Assembly: GCA_040755395.1 (NCBI GenBank)
Contig: JBFMAX010000018.1
Span: 1 to 52,678, forward strand
From: Nitrospirota bacterium
Lineage (GTDB): Bacteria > Nitrospirota > Nitrospiria > Nitrospirales > Nitrospiraceae
Reading direction: 5' to 3'
Length of the DNA stretch: 52,678 nt
The notes below the pieces were generated by a model. It did no database searches. It had not been told where the DNA came from and saw nothing but the letters and a program-made list of their open reading frames with translations. A program made the position numbers and the translations under genes. Positions 1 to 8,182 of this stretch are shown piece by piece; positions within the stretch are counted from its first letter, which is position 1; every line of letters starts with the position of its first letter.

Positions 1-114
1 TTTGCATGGTTGCAATGGAAGCGGCGCTTACTGATTCGCTGGGAATACTACGCCACCAACTTCCTGGGTTTTGTGCAACTCGCTTGCATCGCCATGCTAC
101 TCAAGCAATTTTGA
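1..114 (+). mobile_element. IS5/IS4-type transposase, C-terminal end (cut by window edge)
   Basis: Reading frame 1 from the first base encodes 37 residues and a TGA stop at 112-114. The residues include RRLLIRWEYYATNFLGFVQL followed by a hydrophobic tail ending LLKQF. The R-W-E-Y-x-A-x-N-F-L-G pattern is the conserved C-terminal block of DDE transposases of the IS5/IS4 group, where the glutamate is the last member of the catalytic triad. The 5' part lies outside the window, so it cannot be told whether the element is intact. The identification rests on a short but characteristic block. Confidence 0.7.
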
Positions 115-571
115 GATAGGTTCTACTTTGGTTGAAAAGAACAAACGCGGACTGCTGGAGGATACGGTGCTTGACGTTTTCTGTGAGAAATTCTCTCGAT
201 GGCTTGAAGAAAAGAGAATCCTAACCGTGGAGTCCTGAAGAGGTACACTCCGAGGCGCACCGCTCGCGCTAGGGCACTGTCACTCCCGTTGCTTGTCCCT
301 CTCCGGCACGCCGGCGGCGGCCGCTGCCTCGTGTTTCCTCCCGGAAATGTGCGTTGGCTCTCCTCTACCGGTGAGAGAGCCAACTTCATTTCCACAAAGG
401 AGGAAAGAGGAGGGCCTCAACGATCTTGAGGCCCTCAAGGCCAAGGAGTGGATCGCCGCGCACGCCCTCACACGCTGAGGGCCTTCATGTGAAGCCTCCG
501 GTCCCTGGGGGCTTCCCTTCTCCATCGATTAAACTTTGCCGTGGCGTTTGAAAATTGGTTGCGCGAGATGC
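115..571. other. gene-poor stretch with a hairpin after the transposase
   Basis: No convincing gene. A short frame at 128-238 (TTG start, 36 residues, ending EEKRILTVES) could be the tail of a broken gene; I do not recognise it. A perfect 10-bp inverted repeat, GTTGGCTCTC at 353-362 and its complement at 375-384, could form a hairpin with a 12-nt loop. There are also short direct repeats of GAGGCCCTCAA around 411-450. An IS end is expected here but I could not define terminal repeats. Confidence 0.35.
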
Positions 572-814
572 CTAGGCGACATTCAGCGGGCGAGCGCACA
601 GCACTTCGTCGTTGCGGAGGGCTTCTAGGGCAGTTGCAGGCACGGCGGTAACGGCGATGGTGTCGCTGACGGCATTAAAGACCTCAATCGAGTCCCCTTC
701 TGTGCCGTCGGGCGCAATATGATGGTCTACCAGTTTCAGGATGTCGCCCCGTCGGAGCCGGTGCTCCAGCAGATCGCGCGTCAACGCCACATCCGTGTAC
801 AGCTCAAATTTCAT
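572..814 (-). CDS. DUF4926-like small protein
   Basis: An 80-residue protein. The start (MKFELYTDVALTRDLLEHRL), the RRGD turn and the run IEVFNAVSDTIAVTAVPA resemble DUF4926 proteins, small single-domain proteins of about 60-80 residues with an SH3-like look (M-x-F-x-L-Y-x-x-V, G-D-I, V-x-F, T-x-A-V). Members often sit beside toxin-antitoxin or other accessory genes, as here: it lies 53 nt downstream of the antitoxin on the same strand and may be its last cistron. Its biochemical role is unknown. The preceding GGGG is a weak ribosome binding site. Confidence 0.6.
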   Translation of the reverse strand: MKFELYTDVALTRDLLEHRLRRGDILKLVDHHIAPDGTEGDSIEVFNAVSDTIAVTAVPATALEALRNDEVLCARPLNVA

Positions 815-867
815 CGTGATATACCCCGGTTATCAGGAATCATGGACCAGTCGCATTCCTTTCTTGA

Positions 868-1245
868 TCATAGCGGTCTCCCGGACCGAGGTCCCGCAAC
901 CGAAAGCGATCGACTCGCCACCTTTGCGCGGACCGTGCCGTATCGCCGGCCGCGAGGAGCTTGGCGCACCCTGACTTCTACATCTTGTCCCAGTAAAGAG
1001 AGAAAATGAACCAGGCGTTCGACCGAGAATCCGGCCATCTGTCCGGCCAATAACTTGGACACCTTGGCTTGATCGATTCCGAGGCGAGCGGCTGCCTCCA
1101 CCTGCTTCCATCCTCGGCCTCTGATCGTTTCCTGAAGCGCCTGCAGTAAACTGCTTTTCAGAATCAGCTCAGCGGACCGTTGTCCGGAAAACCCGACGTC
1201 CCGAAAGATGTTCCCCGTGCCCTTCGTCACACGCGCGCGTTTCAT
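868..1245 (-). CDS. XRE-family HTH antitoxin (HigA-like)
   Basis: A 125-residue protein with a helix-turn-helix: the segment WKQVEAAARLGIDQAKVSKL near residues 45-64 is a typical XRE helix pair, followed by SVERLVHFLSLLGQDVEV, the pattern of antitoxins paired with HigB/Gp49-like toxins. The ATG at 1243-1245 was chosen because it overlaps the toxin stop (ATGA) and follows a strong GGGAGGAAGG site; an in-frame start at 1266 lies inside the toxin gene. Expected role: neutralise the toxin and repress the operon. The C-terminal 25-30 residues are Arg-rich and longer than usual. Its partner gene carries a premature stop. Confidence 0.8.
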   Translation of the reverse strand: MKRARVTKGTGNIFRDVGFSGQRSAELILKSSLLQALQETIRGRGWKQVEAAARLGIDQAKVSKLLAGQMAGFSVERLVHFLSLLGQDVEVRVRQAPRGRRYGTVRAKVASRSLSVAGPRSGRPL

Positions 1246-1580
1246 AGACCTTCCTCCCTTCTCCACTTCAGCAGATCCGCATATCGGCTCTTGCCGAGTT
1301 CTACATCGGCTCTCGCCGTTTTCTGCGATCGCTTCTGAAAGACATGGAGGACGTACACCGCTTCTTCGAACTTGGCCACATAGAACACTCGATACGCGCC
1401 GCTGTCGTCCCGAACTCGAATTTCTTGCACCCCGGGTCCGATCGTCGGCATCGGCTTCCAGTCATCCGGCTCTTTCCCCTGTTGGACCTTGAATAACTGA
1501 AATCCGGCCGCTTCCCGCACACTGTCCGGAAGCCGTCGCAGATCTTCCCGTCATGTCCCGACGAAATGAACCGGCCTCAT
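1242..1580 (-). pseudogene. HigB/Gp49-type toxin gene with premature TGA at codon 10
   Basis: From the ATG at 1578-1580 the frame reads MRPVHFVGT, then TGA (1551-1553), then REDLRRLPDSVREAAGFQLF and on through WKPM, GPGVQEIRV, RVFYVAKF and VYVLHVFQKRSQKTA. The last blocks are diagnostic of the RelE/HigB superfamily of Gp49-like mRNA interferases. The residue at the stop is usually serine, so TCA to TGA is the simplest explanation. Frame and length (113 codons) are otherwise right. A shortened 92-residue protein could start at the GTG at 1518-1520, but it would lack the first strand. Everything after the stop is well conserved, suggesting a recent lesion, suppression, or a restart. Confidence 0.72.
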
Positions 1581-1592
1581 CCACCCCCATGC

Positions 1593-1610
1593 TATGCCAA
1601 AAGTGGCATA
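1593..1610. promoter_or_regulatory. palindrome upstream of the toxin-antitoxin pair, possible operator
   Basis: TATGCCA at 1593-1599 and TGGCATA at 1604-1610 form a perfect 7-bp inverted repeat separated by AAAG, 13 nt upstream of the toxin ATG. XRE antitoxins normally bind such a site to repress their operon. Position and symmetry are seen; binding is inferred. Confidence 0.45.
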
Positions 1611-1620
1611 CGCGCAAGAA

Positions 1621-1645
1621 GCCCGCTGAGTTTTGCTCAGCGGGC
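1621..1645. terminator. GC-rich hairpin, possible terminator
   Basis: GCCCGCTGAG (1621-1630), loop TTTTG, then CTCAGCGGGC (1636-1645): a perfect 10-bp stem. No good T-tract follows on either strand, so termination is plausible but weak. It lies between the toxin promoter region and the 3' end of htrA. Confidence 0.4.
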
Positions 1646-1802
1646 CTCTGACGGCCCGATCCCGGAACAATCAACAGGCCGACCCTTCAGTAGAGAAATA
1701 TGGGGAAGCCGTTGCAACAGCGAGCCCTTGACAAACCTACGTATTTGTACGCTCTGAAACGAGGGAAGGGAGGGGCGACGTCTTCTCTCCCCGATGGCCG
1801 GA

Positions 1803-3248
1803 TCACGACCCAACCGACAGGAAGACCGTGGCCCCGTCGCGTTTTACCAGCAGCAGGATGCGCTTGCCCGGAGCGAGCTCATTGCTCGCTCGCTCGAAGT
1901 CCCGAAGGGTCTTGATCGGCTTCCGATCGATTTCCCGGATGATGTCGCCCGGGCGCAAGCCGGCACGATCCGCCGGGCTTCCCGGTTCCACGTCCACAAC
2001 CAGCACCCCTGCTTCTTTCCGTCCCGACCGCCCGCGCATGGTCGGCGGCACTTCGTCCACCGCGACTCCTTCCAGCGGGTGTTCCATGTGCTCTCCTTCA
2101 GGACCCGCGCGGGCGACCGGCTCGGCGGGCATTTCGGTGACGGTGACAGCCACCTCCTGCGTCCGGTTTCCGCGCAGAACGGAAAGCGCGACCGTCGTGC
2201 CCAGCTTGGTCTCGGCGACCAGCATGCGCAGATGCGCGGCGTCTTTGACCGGCGTTCCGTTATAGGCGGCAATCACGTCGCCGCGTCGAAGCTTCGCCTT
2301 GCCGGCCGGACCGTCTTCCAGGACATCCGACACCAGCGCGCCTTTCGCCGTCTCCGACAGACCGAACGCACGGGCCAGATCCGGCGTCAACTCCTGGACC
2401 CCGAGTCCCATCCACCCGCGGATCACCCGGCCGTGCTCAAGCAAGCTGGTCATGACGCTCTTGGCCATGTTGCGGGGGATCGCGAACCCAATGCCCATGA
2501 ATCCGCCGGTCGGGGAAAAGATCGCGGTGTTGATCCCGATCAGCTCCCCCTTGAGGTTGACCAGCGCCCCGCCGGAATTGCCCGGGTTGATCGCGGCGTC
2601 GATTTGAATGAAATCCTCGTAATCGACGATGCCGACGTTCGCCCGCCCCACCGCGCTGATGATGCCCATGGTGACGGTCTCGTTCAGCCCGAACGGATTG
2701 CCCACGGCCAGCACGACTTCCCCGACGCGCAGGCGGCTGGAGTCCCCCCACGGCAACGTCGGCAGATTCGTCGCGTCGATTTTGATGACGGCGATGTCCG
2801 TGCGGGCGTCGGTGCCGACGACTTTCGCTCTGAATGTGCGCTTGTCGGCCAACAGGACCTGCACTTCCGTGGCGTCCTGCACCACGTGATTATCGGTCAC
2901 AATGTAGCCGTCCGGGCTGACGATCACGCCCGAGCCCTGCCCTTGTTCGGGCGGCGGAAAACCCCGCTCGAACTCCTCGCCGAAAAACCGCCGCGAGTAG
3001 GGATCTCCGAACGGCCCGCCGCGAGCCTCCGGCCTGAAGGTCGAAGAGATATTGACCACCGCCGTTTTGGCCCGGGCGGGTGCGTCGATGAACGCTTCGT
3101 TGATGGCTAAACCCGTCGGCGTCGTGACAGCGCCGGCCGGCGCTGCGCCTCCGGCCTGCTCGGGCAGCAACACACACGTTTGGGCCGCCAGCCCGATGCA
3201 TAGAAAGACGACGATCCGGCGCAGCCCATTCACCAGTCGCGCCCGCAT
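1803..3248 (-). CDS. htrA: DegP/HtrA periplasmic serine protease with two PDZ domains
   Basis: A 481-residue serine endoprotease that degrades or refolds misfolded envelope proteins. The trypsin-like domain carries the triad His in TDNHVV (about residue 121), Asp in RTDIAV (151) and Ser in PGNSGGAL (225). Two PDZ domains follow (about 275-360 and 395-480; the second contains GSPADRAGLRPGD). The N-terminus is Arg-rich, then hydrophobic (IVVFLCIGLA), a probable signal peptide. I chose the ATG at 3248 because GAGGG precedes it at good spacing and it gives a clean signal sequence; in-frame ATGs at 3284, 3278 and 3263 are alternatives. It lies divergent from an hsp20 gene, which fits a shared protein-stress role. 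Confidence 0.93.
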   Translation of the reverse strand: MRARLVNGLRRIVVFLCIGLAAQTCVLLPEQAGGAAPAGAVTTPTGLAINEAFIDAPARAKTAVVNISSTFRPEARGGPFGDPYSRRFFGEEFERGFPPPEQGQGSGVIVSPDGYIVTDNHVVQDATEVQVLLADKRTFRAKVVGTDARTDIAVIKIDATNLPTLPWGDSSRLRVGEVVLAVGNPFGLNETVTMGIISAVGRANVGIVDYEDFIQIDAAINPGNSGGALVNLKGELIGINTAIFSPTGGFMGIGFAIPRNMAKSVMTSLLEHGRVIRGWMGLGVQELTPDLARAFGLSETAKGALVSDVLEDGPAGKAKLRRGDVIAAYNGTPVKDAAHLRMLVAETKLGTTVALSVLRGNRTQEVAVTVTEMPAEPVARAGPEGEHMEHPLEGVAVDEVPPTMRGRSGRKEAGVLVVDVEPGSPADRAGLRPGDIIREIDRKPIKTLRDFERASNELAPGKRILLLVKRDGATVFLSVGS

Positions 3249-3438
3249 ACCTGCCCTCACCATTCCGCGTCCGCCCATCGTCATCCCTGCGGAAACGCGC
3301 CGGCATACACCGGCTGTGGGCGGCCGGTTGTGCGATTGTCCTTATATATTTTTTAAGTAAGCAGGCCCCGCGAACGGTCAAGAATCCCAGGCCGCTCCCG
3401 CCTCCGTCCTGCCCGGTTCGCGCTCGCGCCGCGCGCTC

Positions 3439-3466
3439 TTGACCGGTCACAGGGCATGATTATGTT
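3439..3466 (+). promoter_or_regulatory. sigma70-like promoter for hsp20 in the htrA-hsp20 divergent region
   Basis: TTGACC at 3439-3444, a 16-nt spacer and TATGTT at 3461-3466 point toward hsp20, leaving an mRNA leader of about 150 nt. The rest of the 375-bp divergent region (3249-3623) holds an AT-rich patch near 3343-3358 that could serve htrA on the other strand, but I see no matching -35 box. No CIRCE element was seen. Confidence 0.45.
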
Positions 3467-3623
3467 CAGAAGCGGAACTTGGCGAGCTGGATCGGGACGG
3501 TGAGCGTCGTTCCGGCAATTACCGGCGACGTCCGGTCTCCACCGTTCCCCTTTTCGCTGGAGTCCTTTCGTTTCGATCCTCCTTGCCGATTTCCGATCTT
3601 CATGAGAAAGGAGGGATGCCGCT

Positions 3624-4064
3624 ATGACGTTGGTCCCGTATGTGCCGAACTTGATGCGACTCCCATTCGAAAGCGAGATCGATCGGCTCTTCGAAGAGGC
3701 GGTCCGCGCGGTGACCTCTCGGGTGAGCGTCTGGATTCCGCCCTGCAACGTCTACGAGGATGACAACAGCTTCTATGTCCAGGCCGTCATCCCCGGCTTG
3801 GACGTCAAGGACGTTGACCTCCGCGTTCAGGACGGAATGCTCACTATCAAAGGCGAGCGGAAAGGCCCCTCCTTGGAAACGGGTCAAGCTCCATGGCTCG
3901 TTCATGAAATCGAGGAGAGTTCCTTCTCTCGAGCCTTTGCGATTCCGTCCCACGTGGACCATGCGCAGGCTACGGCCTCTTACAAAGACGGGATTCTCAC
4001 CGTCGCCTTCCCTAAGAAGGAGGAGGCCAAACCGCGTCGGATCCTCATCGAAGAGTGCAACTGA
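3624..4064 (+). CDS. Hsp20/alpha-crystallin small heat-shock protein
   Basis: A 146-residue ATP-independent holdase chaperone. The alpha-crystallin domain spans about residues 37-140: VYEDDNSFYVQAVIPGLDVK, then DGMLTIKGERK, then the hallmark A-x-Y-K-D-G-I-L-T-V near residue 117-126. The C-terminal RRILIEE carries an I-L-I motif of the I/V-x-I/V type used in oligomer assembly. AAGGAGG sits at ideal spacing before the ATG. It is followed by a GC-rich hairpin with a T-rich tail and so is probably monocistronic. Confidence 0.94.
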   Translation: MTLVPYVPNLMRLPFESEIDRLFEEAVRAVTSRVSVWIPPCNVYEDDNSFYVQAVIPGLDVKDVDLRVQDGMLTIKGERKGPSLETGQAPWLVHEIEESSFSRAFAIPSHVDHAQATASYKDGILTVAFPKKEEAKPRRILIEECN

Positions 4065-4087
4065 TGCGGGTGTCCATCTGAACCCGG

Positions 4088-4116
4088 GCGCCACCGCCGC
4101 CGGTGGCGCTCTTCTT
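4088..4116 (+). terminator. rho-independent terminator after hsp20
   Basis: GCGCCACC (4088-4095), loop GCCGCC, GGTGGCGC (4102-4109), then TCTTCTT: an 8-bp GC stem with a T-rich tail 24 nt after the hsp20 stop. Confidence 0.7.
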
Positions 4117-4373
4117 ATTCGACCGGTGATCAGGATGCAGATGATGCCGTGCGCCGTACTTGTCGACCTCGGACATGATGGGCCAGAGACTGGTCGCTCA
4201 ACGGATTACTCAGCGCCTGAGACAACGGCCCTCGGGGACATACGAGAGTCGAGCAGGAGAGGGCAGTGCGTCCCCTCCTACCTTGATCCGAGAAGCCGCG
4301 TGGCTGTGGGCGAGTTCAATGTGCCGACCGGCCTGTCGGCGCCTTCCATCGAAGCCTGTAGAAGCAAGCCGGT

Positions 4374-4395
4374 GTAGCCGGCATGCACCGGCTAC
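4374..4395 (-). terminator. hairpin after tnaA, weak terminator candidate
   Basis: GTAGCCGG (4374-4381) and CCGGCTAC (4388-4395) form an 8-bp stem with a 6-nt loop, 19 nt beyond the tnaA stop. There is no T-tract. The remaining stretch 4117-4373 shows no gene I can support. Confidence 0.35.
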
Positions 4396-4413
4396 GGGAA
4401 ACCCTTGTGGCGA

Positions 4414-5793
4414 TCAGGCCGGCATTTCTTCGAACCGTGCGGTGAAGTGGCGCAGGACAGGGGCTTCGTAGGTCATGGTGAGGCCGCGGATAGTCTCACG
4501 GTTGCGGAAGAGCTCGATGATGGACTCGGCGACATAGGTGATCTGCATATTCGTATAGACACGCCGTGGGATGGCAAGGCGGACCATTTCCAATTCCGGA
4601 TGGATCGTTCGGCCGGTTGCCGGGTCCTTCTTACCGAACATCACGGTGCCGATCTCCACGCCGCGGATGCCGAATTCCCGGTACAGGGCCACACAGAGGG
4701 CCTGAGCAGGAAATGCCGACTGCGGGATGTGCGGCAGGAACTCCTTGGCGTTTAGATAGACCGCATGCCCGCCGACCGGCTTCAAGATCGGCACGCCGGC
4801 CTGGTCGAGCAGCTCGCCCAGATAGCGCACCTGGCCGATCCGGAATCCCAGATACTCCTCGTCCAGCACTTCCTTCAAGCCTCTGGCCATCGCCTCCAGA
4901 TCGCGGCCGGCCAATCCGCCGTAGGTCGGGAACCCCTCGACGAGGATCAACATGTTCGTAATGTCCTGGACCCAGTCGGCATTGTTCAGGCTGAGGAATC
5001 CACCGATATTCACCAACCCATCCTTCTTGGCGGACATCGTGCACCCGTCGCCGTAGCTGAAGAGCTCGCGTGCGATATCCTGAATCGATTTCCCCTGATA
5101 CCCCGGCTCTCGCTCCTTAATGAAAAAGCAGTTTTCCGCGAAGCGGCAGGCGTCGAAGAACAGCGGGATGCCATAGCGCCGACACAGCTCGCTTGTCGCG
5201 CGGATGTTGGCCATCGACACCGGCTGGCCACCGCCACTGTTATTGGTGATCGTGATCATGACGAGCGGGATGCGGTCGCGCCCCACTTGATTGATCACTT
5301 CCTCCAGCCGCACGAGGTCCATATTCCCCTTGAAGGGGATGTCGCAATGCGGATCGTAGGCTTCCTTGACGACTACGTCGAGCGCTTCGGCTCCCTGGTG
5401 CTCGACATTCGCGCGGGTGGTGTCGAAATGGATGTTGTTGGGCACGCACATGCCGGGCTTAACCACGGTCGAGAACAACAGGTTTTCGGCCATGCGGCCT
5501 TGGTGAGTGGGAATCACATGGCGGTAGCCGAAGATGGACCTCACTGTCTCTTCAAAATGGTAGAAATTCCTGCTGCCGGCGTAGGATTCGTCGCCCAGCA
5601 TCAGGCCGGCCCATTGGTTGTCGCTCATGGCCGAGGTGCCGCTGTCGGTGAGCAGGTCCACATAGACGCTCTCGGCGGGCACTTTGAACAGGTTGTAGCC
5701 GGCCTCGCGCAACAGGCGGTCCCGCTCTTCGCGCGTGGTTCGGCGGATCGGCTCGACGACTTTGATCTTGAACGGCTCGGACGGGAACTTCAT
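4414..5793 (-). CDS. tnaA: tryptophanase (tryptophan indole-lyase)
   Basis: A 459-residue PLP enzyme of the beta-eliminating lyase family that splits L-tryptophan into indole, pyruvate and ammonia. The PLP lysine lies in CTMSAKKDG. Two positions distinguish it from tyrosine phenol-lyase: the NIHFDTTR segment has Asp where phenol-lyase has Thr (Thr124 there), and GIRGVEIG has Ile where phenol-lyase has Arg381, the phenol-binding arginine. The C-terminus (GLTMTYEAPVLRHFTARFEE) is also tryptophanase-like. The ATG at 5791-5793 overlaps the stop of the upstream HTH gene (ATGA), implying translational coupling. There is no TnaC-like leader peptide or TnaB permease. Some N-terminal residues (EPFKIKVVEP) are shared by both families, so the call rests on the specificity residues. 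Confidence 0.9.
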   Translation of the reverse strand: MKFPSEPFKIKVVEPIRRTTREERDRLLREAGYNLFKVPAESVYVDLLTDSGTSAMSDNQWAGLMLGDESYAGSRNFYHFEETVRSIFGYRHVIPTHQGRMAENLLFSTVVKPGMCVPNNIHFDTTRANVEHQGAEALDVVVKEAYDPHCDIPFKGNMDLVRLEEVINQVGRDRIPLVMITITNNSGGGQPVSMANIRATSELCRRYGIPLFFDACRFAENCFFIKEREPGYQGKSIQDIARELFSYGDGCTMSAKKDGLVNIGGFLSLNNADWVQDITNMLILVEGFPTYGGLAGRDLEAMARGLKEVLDEEYLGFRIGQVRYLGELLDQAGVPILKPVGGHAVYLNAKEFLPHIPQSAFPAQALCVALYREFGIRGVEIGTVMFGKKDPATGRTIHPELEMVRLAIPRRVYTNMQITYVAESIIELFRNRETIRGLTMTYEAPVLRHFTARFEEMPA

Positions 5794-6752
5794 GAGGCGT
5801 CTTTCCTGAGTCGCGCCAACTGCGCCTTGAACGCCTTCGCCCCTTCGTACTCGAACACGTAGCGCGTCATGTCGAACAGCGGCGCGGGATCGAGGTCCCG
5901 GATGAGGTCCGGCTTCCAGGTGATCTGAAGCTTGTTGATCATGGTGATCGGCGTCGGTTTGCCGACCATCCCTAACGGGACCTGCCCGTAGGTCTGCGAG
6001 AAGATCAGGATTTCGCCGTCGAACATGGCCGCGTTGATATCCTGCGCAGCGCCCTGCTTCCGGTAATCCTCTTCCAGCCGCTGGAACATCGGCGAGCGAT
6101 CGAGATCCTCGCGAAAGGCGTAATAAATCTTGATGCCGGCCCGGTGCTGGTCGTCCATGACCTGGATCGCGTCCGCCACCAGGGAAGCCCGGTGCATCTG
6201 GTCCTTCGTCAGAATCAACAGCCGCCGAATCGTCACATTGCGACGCACCGCGGCTTGGTTCGCCAACAGATAGTTGGGATAGAGCGCCTCGCCCTTCTTC
6301 CAAATGTTCCACCGCTCCATGATGGCGTCCACCGACCGCTCGGCCGTTTCCATGAGCCGAACGGCTTCGGCGTTGGCGGCCGCCCCTTCATAGACCAGGG
6401 TCTGGGATTCGAGCTGACGCAGCTCGCGACCGATGGCTTCGACCTTCTTCGGAATGTAGCGGGGATTTTTCGGGACATGCAGCATCACGTCCACGGCGGT
6501 CAGGGCCAGGTTCCAATATTCCTTGGCCGCCGCCGGCGCTTTGTCCTTCTGGGCCACCAGCAGCAACTCCACCGGATTCTTGTCCAACAGCTTGGCGATC
6601 GTGATGCAGACCTCGGGCTTCGGGACTTTGAGCCCCCGGCGCATGAGATTCGCCTCGGGCTGCGCGATCCCGAGCTTTTCGGCGAGCGCGTAATCGCTGC
6701 TCAATCCATACCGTTCTTTGACCGCTTCGAGATAACTGGCGATCTCCGTCAC
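5790..6752 (-). CDS. HTH protein with PLD-like C-terminal domain, coupled to tryptophanase
   Basis: A 320-residue protein. The N-terminus (about 1-65) resembles a Cro/XRE-type HTH: YGLSSDYALAEKLGIAQPEA, then the NLMRRGLKVPKPE turn. The middle (about 75-165) is helical and Ala/Glu-rich. The C-terminal part (about 170-310) has alternating strands and helices (RRLLILTKDQMHRASLVADA, HRAGIKIYYAF, EILIFSQTY) like phospholipase-D-fold sensor domains of regulators, with no HKD catalytic motif. The GTG start follows GGTGAGGC at good spacing. The four-base overlap with tnaA suggests it regulates, or senses for, tryptophan or indole metabolism. That role is inferred from position only. Confidence 0.55.
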   Translation of the reverse strand: MTEIASYLEAVKERYGLSSDYALAEKLGIAQPEANLMRRGLKVPKPEVCITIAKLLDKNPVELLLVAQKDKAPAAAKEYWNLALTAVDVMLHVPKNPRYIPKKVEAIGRELRQLESQTLVYEGAAANAEAVRLMETAERSVDAIMERWNIWKKGEALYPNYLLANQAAVRRNVTIRRLLILTKDQMHRASLVADAIQVMDDQHRAGIKIYYAFREDLDRSPMFQRLEEDYRKQGAAQDINAAMFDGEILIFSQTYGQVPLGMVGKPTPITMINKLQITWKPDLIRDLDPAPLFDMTRYVFEYEGAKAFKAQLARLRKDAS

Positions 6753-6867
6753 GCCTGCCTCACCAAAGGCCGATCATAACACGAAGAATCAAATGCCTCG
6801 TCCTCCGCCGACGACGGAACTAAACGGGATGATGCCCTCTCCAACCGGCCGGTCCTGTGCGCCGCGC

Positions 6868-8109
6868 TCATCCCTTCCCGGGTCGCTGATCGGCCTTGCA
6901 CAAGGCGGCCTCGGCAGGCTCGACACCGACGGGGACGACTCTGACCGGATGCTGCGGCAGGCCGGAGGCGGCCTCGCCCCGATCGAGCCGCGCCATGCGT
7001 TGCTTCGCCAGGTCATCGAATCGAGCGAGGGACAAGGCAATACCATGACGAGCGAATTGCGCCACCAGCTCGTTGCCCCGCTCTCTCACCAACGTCACGA
7101 CCGACCTATACCCGGCGCAGAGCAGCAGCACCCGGTCCTGGTAGGTCAAAAAGCTTCGTTCAAACAAGAGCGCGTCGTGAGAGGTCGGGGTCATCACCAA
7201 CAGATCTTTATCGGGATGGCTGCGCTCGAACAATTCCTGGGCTTGGGAAAACCGCACGTCGAAGTTGATGCGAGAAGCCTGCTCGCCGATGGCCAAAAAT
7301 CCCCTGTCCCGCAGACAGGCCTGGTGCGACGGATGCGCCGAAGCGCCACGCGTCGATCGCGGGAGCTGAACTCTGACCATCGGATTGATCACGACCATGA
7401 AACCGATGTGTTTGGCGACCGCCAGGTCGAAGAAGGCCAGACGTCCGATTCCGGCATCGATATAATCGCGTCCATCGATTCGAACGGGACAAAAATAGAT
7501 CGGCACGGCCGAGGAGGCGGTGACGGCTCTGGAGATCGAGACTTCCCGCCAACCCTCGTCGCCGAAGATCACGCAGTCCCCCGTTTCGAGATCGATCGCG
7601 GGAATGTACAGTTCGCGGCGCAATTCCGCGAACGTATCGGAGAGGCCCTTGGCGCGAAACGTTCGTTCCAAGTACCGGGCGAACGGCTTCAAGGTATAGA
7701 TGCCGCTCGGAAGCGCCTCCTGGGCTTTGTCCATGAGATCGATCAGGGTCATCTCCGGGTAGTGACGGACATACATTTTGAGCAAGGGAATCAGTTGCCG
7801 GATCGCCCGGGGGAAGGTCTTGAGTCCTTCGCCGAAGGCGGGCGCGAAGATATCCCGGTGGTCGAAATAATACGGCCGCGTGCTCGACAAGTTCGTCTCC
7901 AGGATCTCTTGCGGCTTGACGCCGTTCGCGATGAGCGAGGCCGCCGCCGAGCCGGCGCTGACGCCGACGTACAGATCGAAGTCGTTGACCGTGAAGCCCC
8001 CGTCGAAGAGGTCGTCCAACGCCGTCAAGGCGCCGATCTCGAAGAGGTAGCCGGTGAACCCGCCCCCCGCCAACGCCAGCGCTCGTTTCGTCGTCCCCTC
8101 CGGTCCCAT
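6868..8109 (-). CDS. patatin-like phospholipase
   Basis: A 413-residue protein with the patatin fold. The glycine-rich oxyanion loop (LALAGGGFTG) lies at about 11-20, the nucleophile elbow GVSAG at 49-53 (Ser51), and the second member of the catalytic dyad is Asp218 in YIDAG. Patatin lipases hydrolyse acyl esters of phospholipids or other lipids. The ATG at 8107-8109 was chosen because the family's first strand (KRALALAGGG) begins a few residues later; frames extending further upstream are Arg-rich and unlike protein. It sits last in a minus-strand fatty-acid-type operon, where it could release acyl chains for the CoA ligase. The C-terminal 40 residues are low in recognisable features. Confidence 0.85.
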   Translation of the reverse strand: MGPEGTTKRALALAGGGFTGYLFEIGALTALDDLFDGGFTVNDFDLYVGVSAGSAAASLIANGVKPQEILETNLSSTRPYYFDHRDIFAPAFGEGLKTFPRAIRQLIPLLKMYVRHYPEMTLIDLMDKAQEALPSGIYTLKPFARYLERTFRAKGLSDTFAELRRELYIPAIDLETGDCVIFGDEGWREVSISRAVTASSAVPIYFCPVRIDGRDYIDAGIGRLAFFDLAVAKHIGFMVVINPMVRVQLPRSTRGASAHPSHQACLRDRGFLAIGEQASRINFDVRFSQAQELFERSHPDKDLLVMTPTSHDALLFERSFLTYQDRVLLLCAGYRSVVTLVRERGNELVAQFARHGIALSLARFDDLAKQRMARLDRGEAASGLPQHPVRVVPVGVEPAEAALCKADQRPGKG

Positions 8110-8182
8110 GATCGCTTTCCGTCCCAAATCGCCCGTACCCTTGCCGATCCTCCGTCCCCCCGACCGTGAGCCGCGTGCTCTC

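Noticed and set aside
4414-5793. Tyrosine phenol-lyase instead of tryptophanase
   Set aside because: Asp and Ile occupy the positions of Thr124 and Arg381 of phenol-lyase, and the C-terminal block matches tryptophanase.
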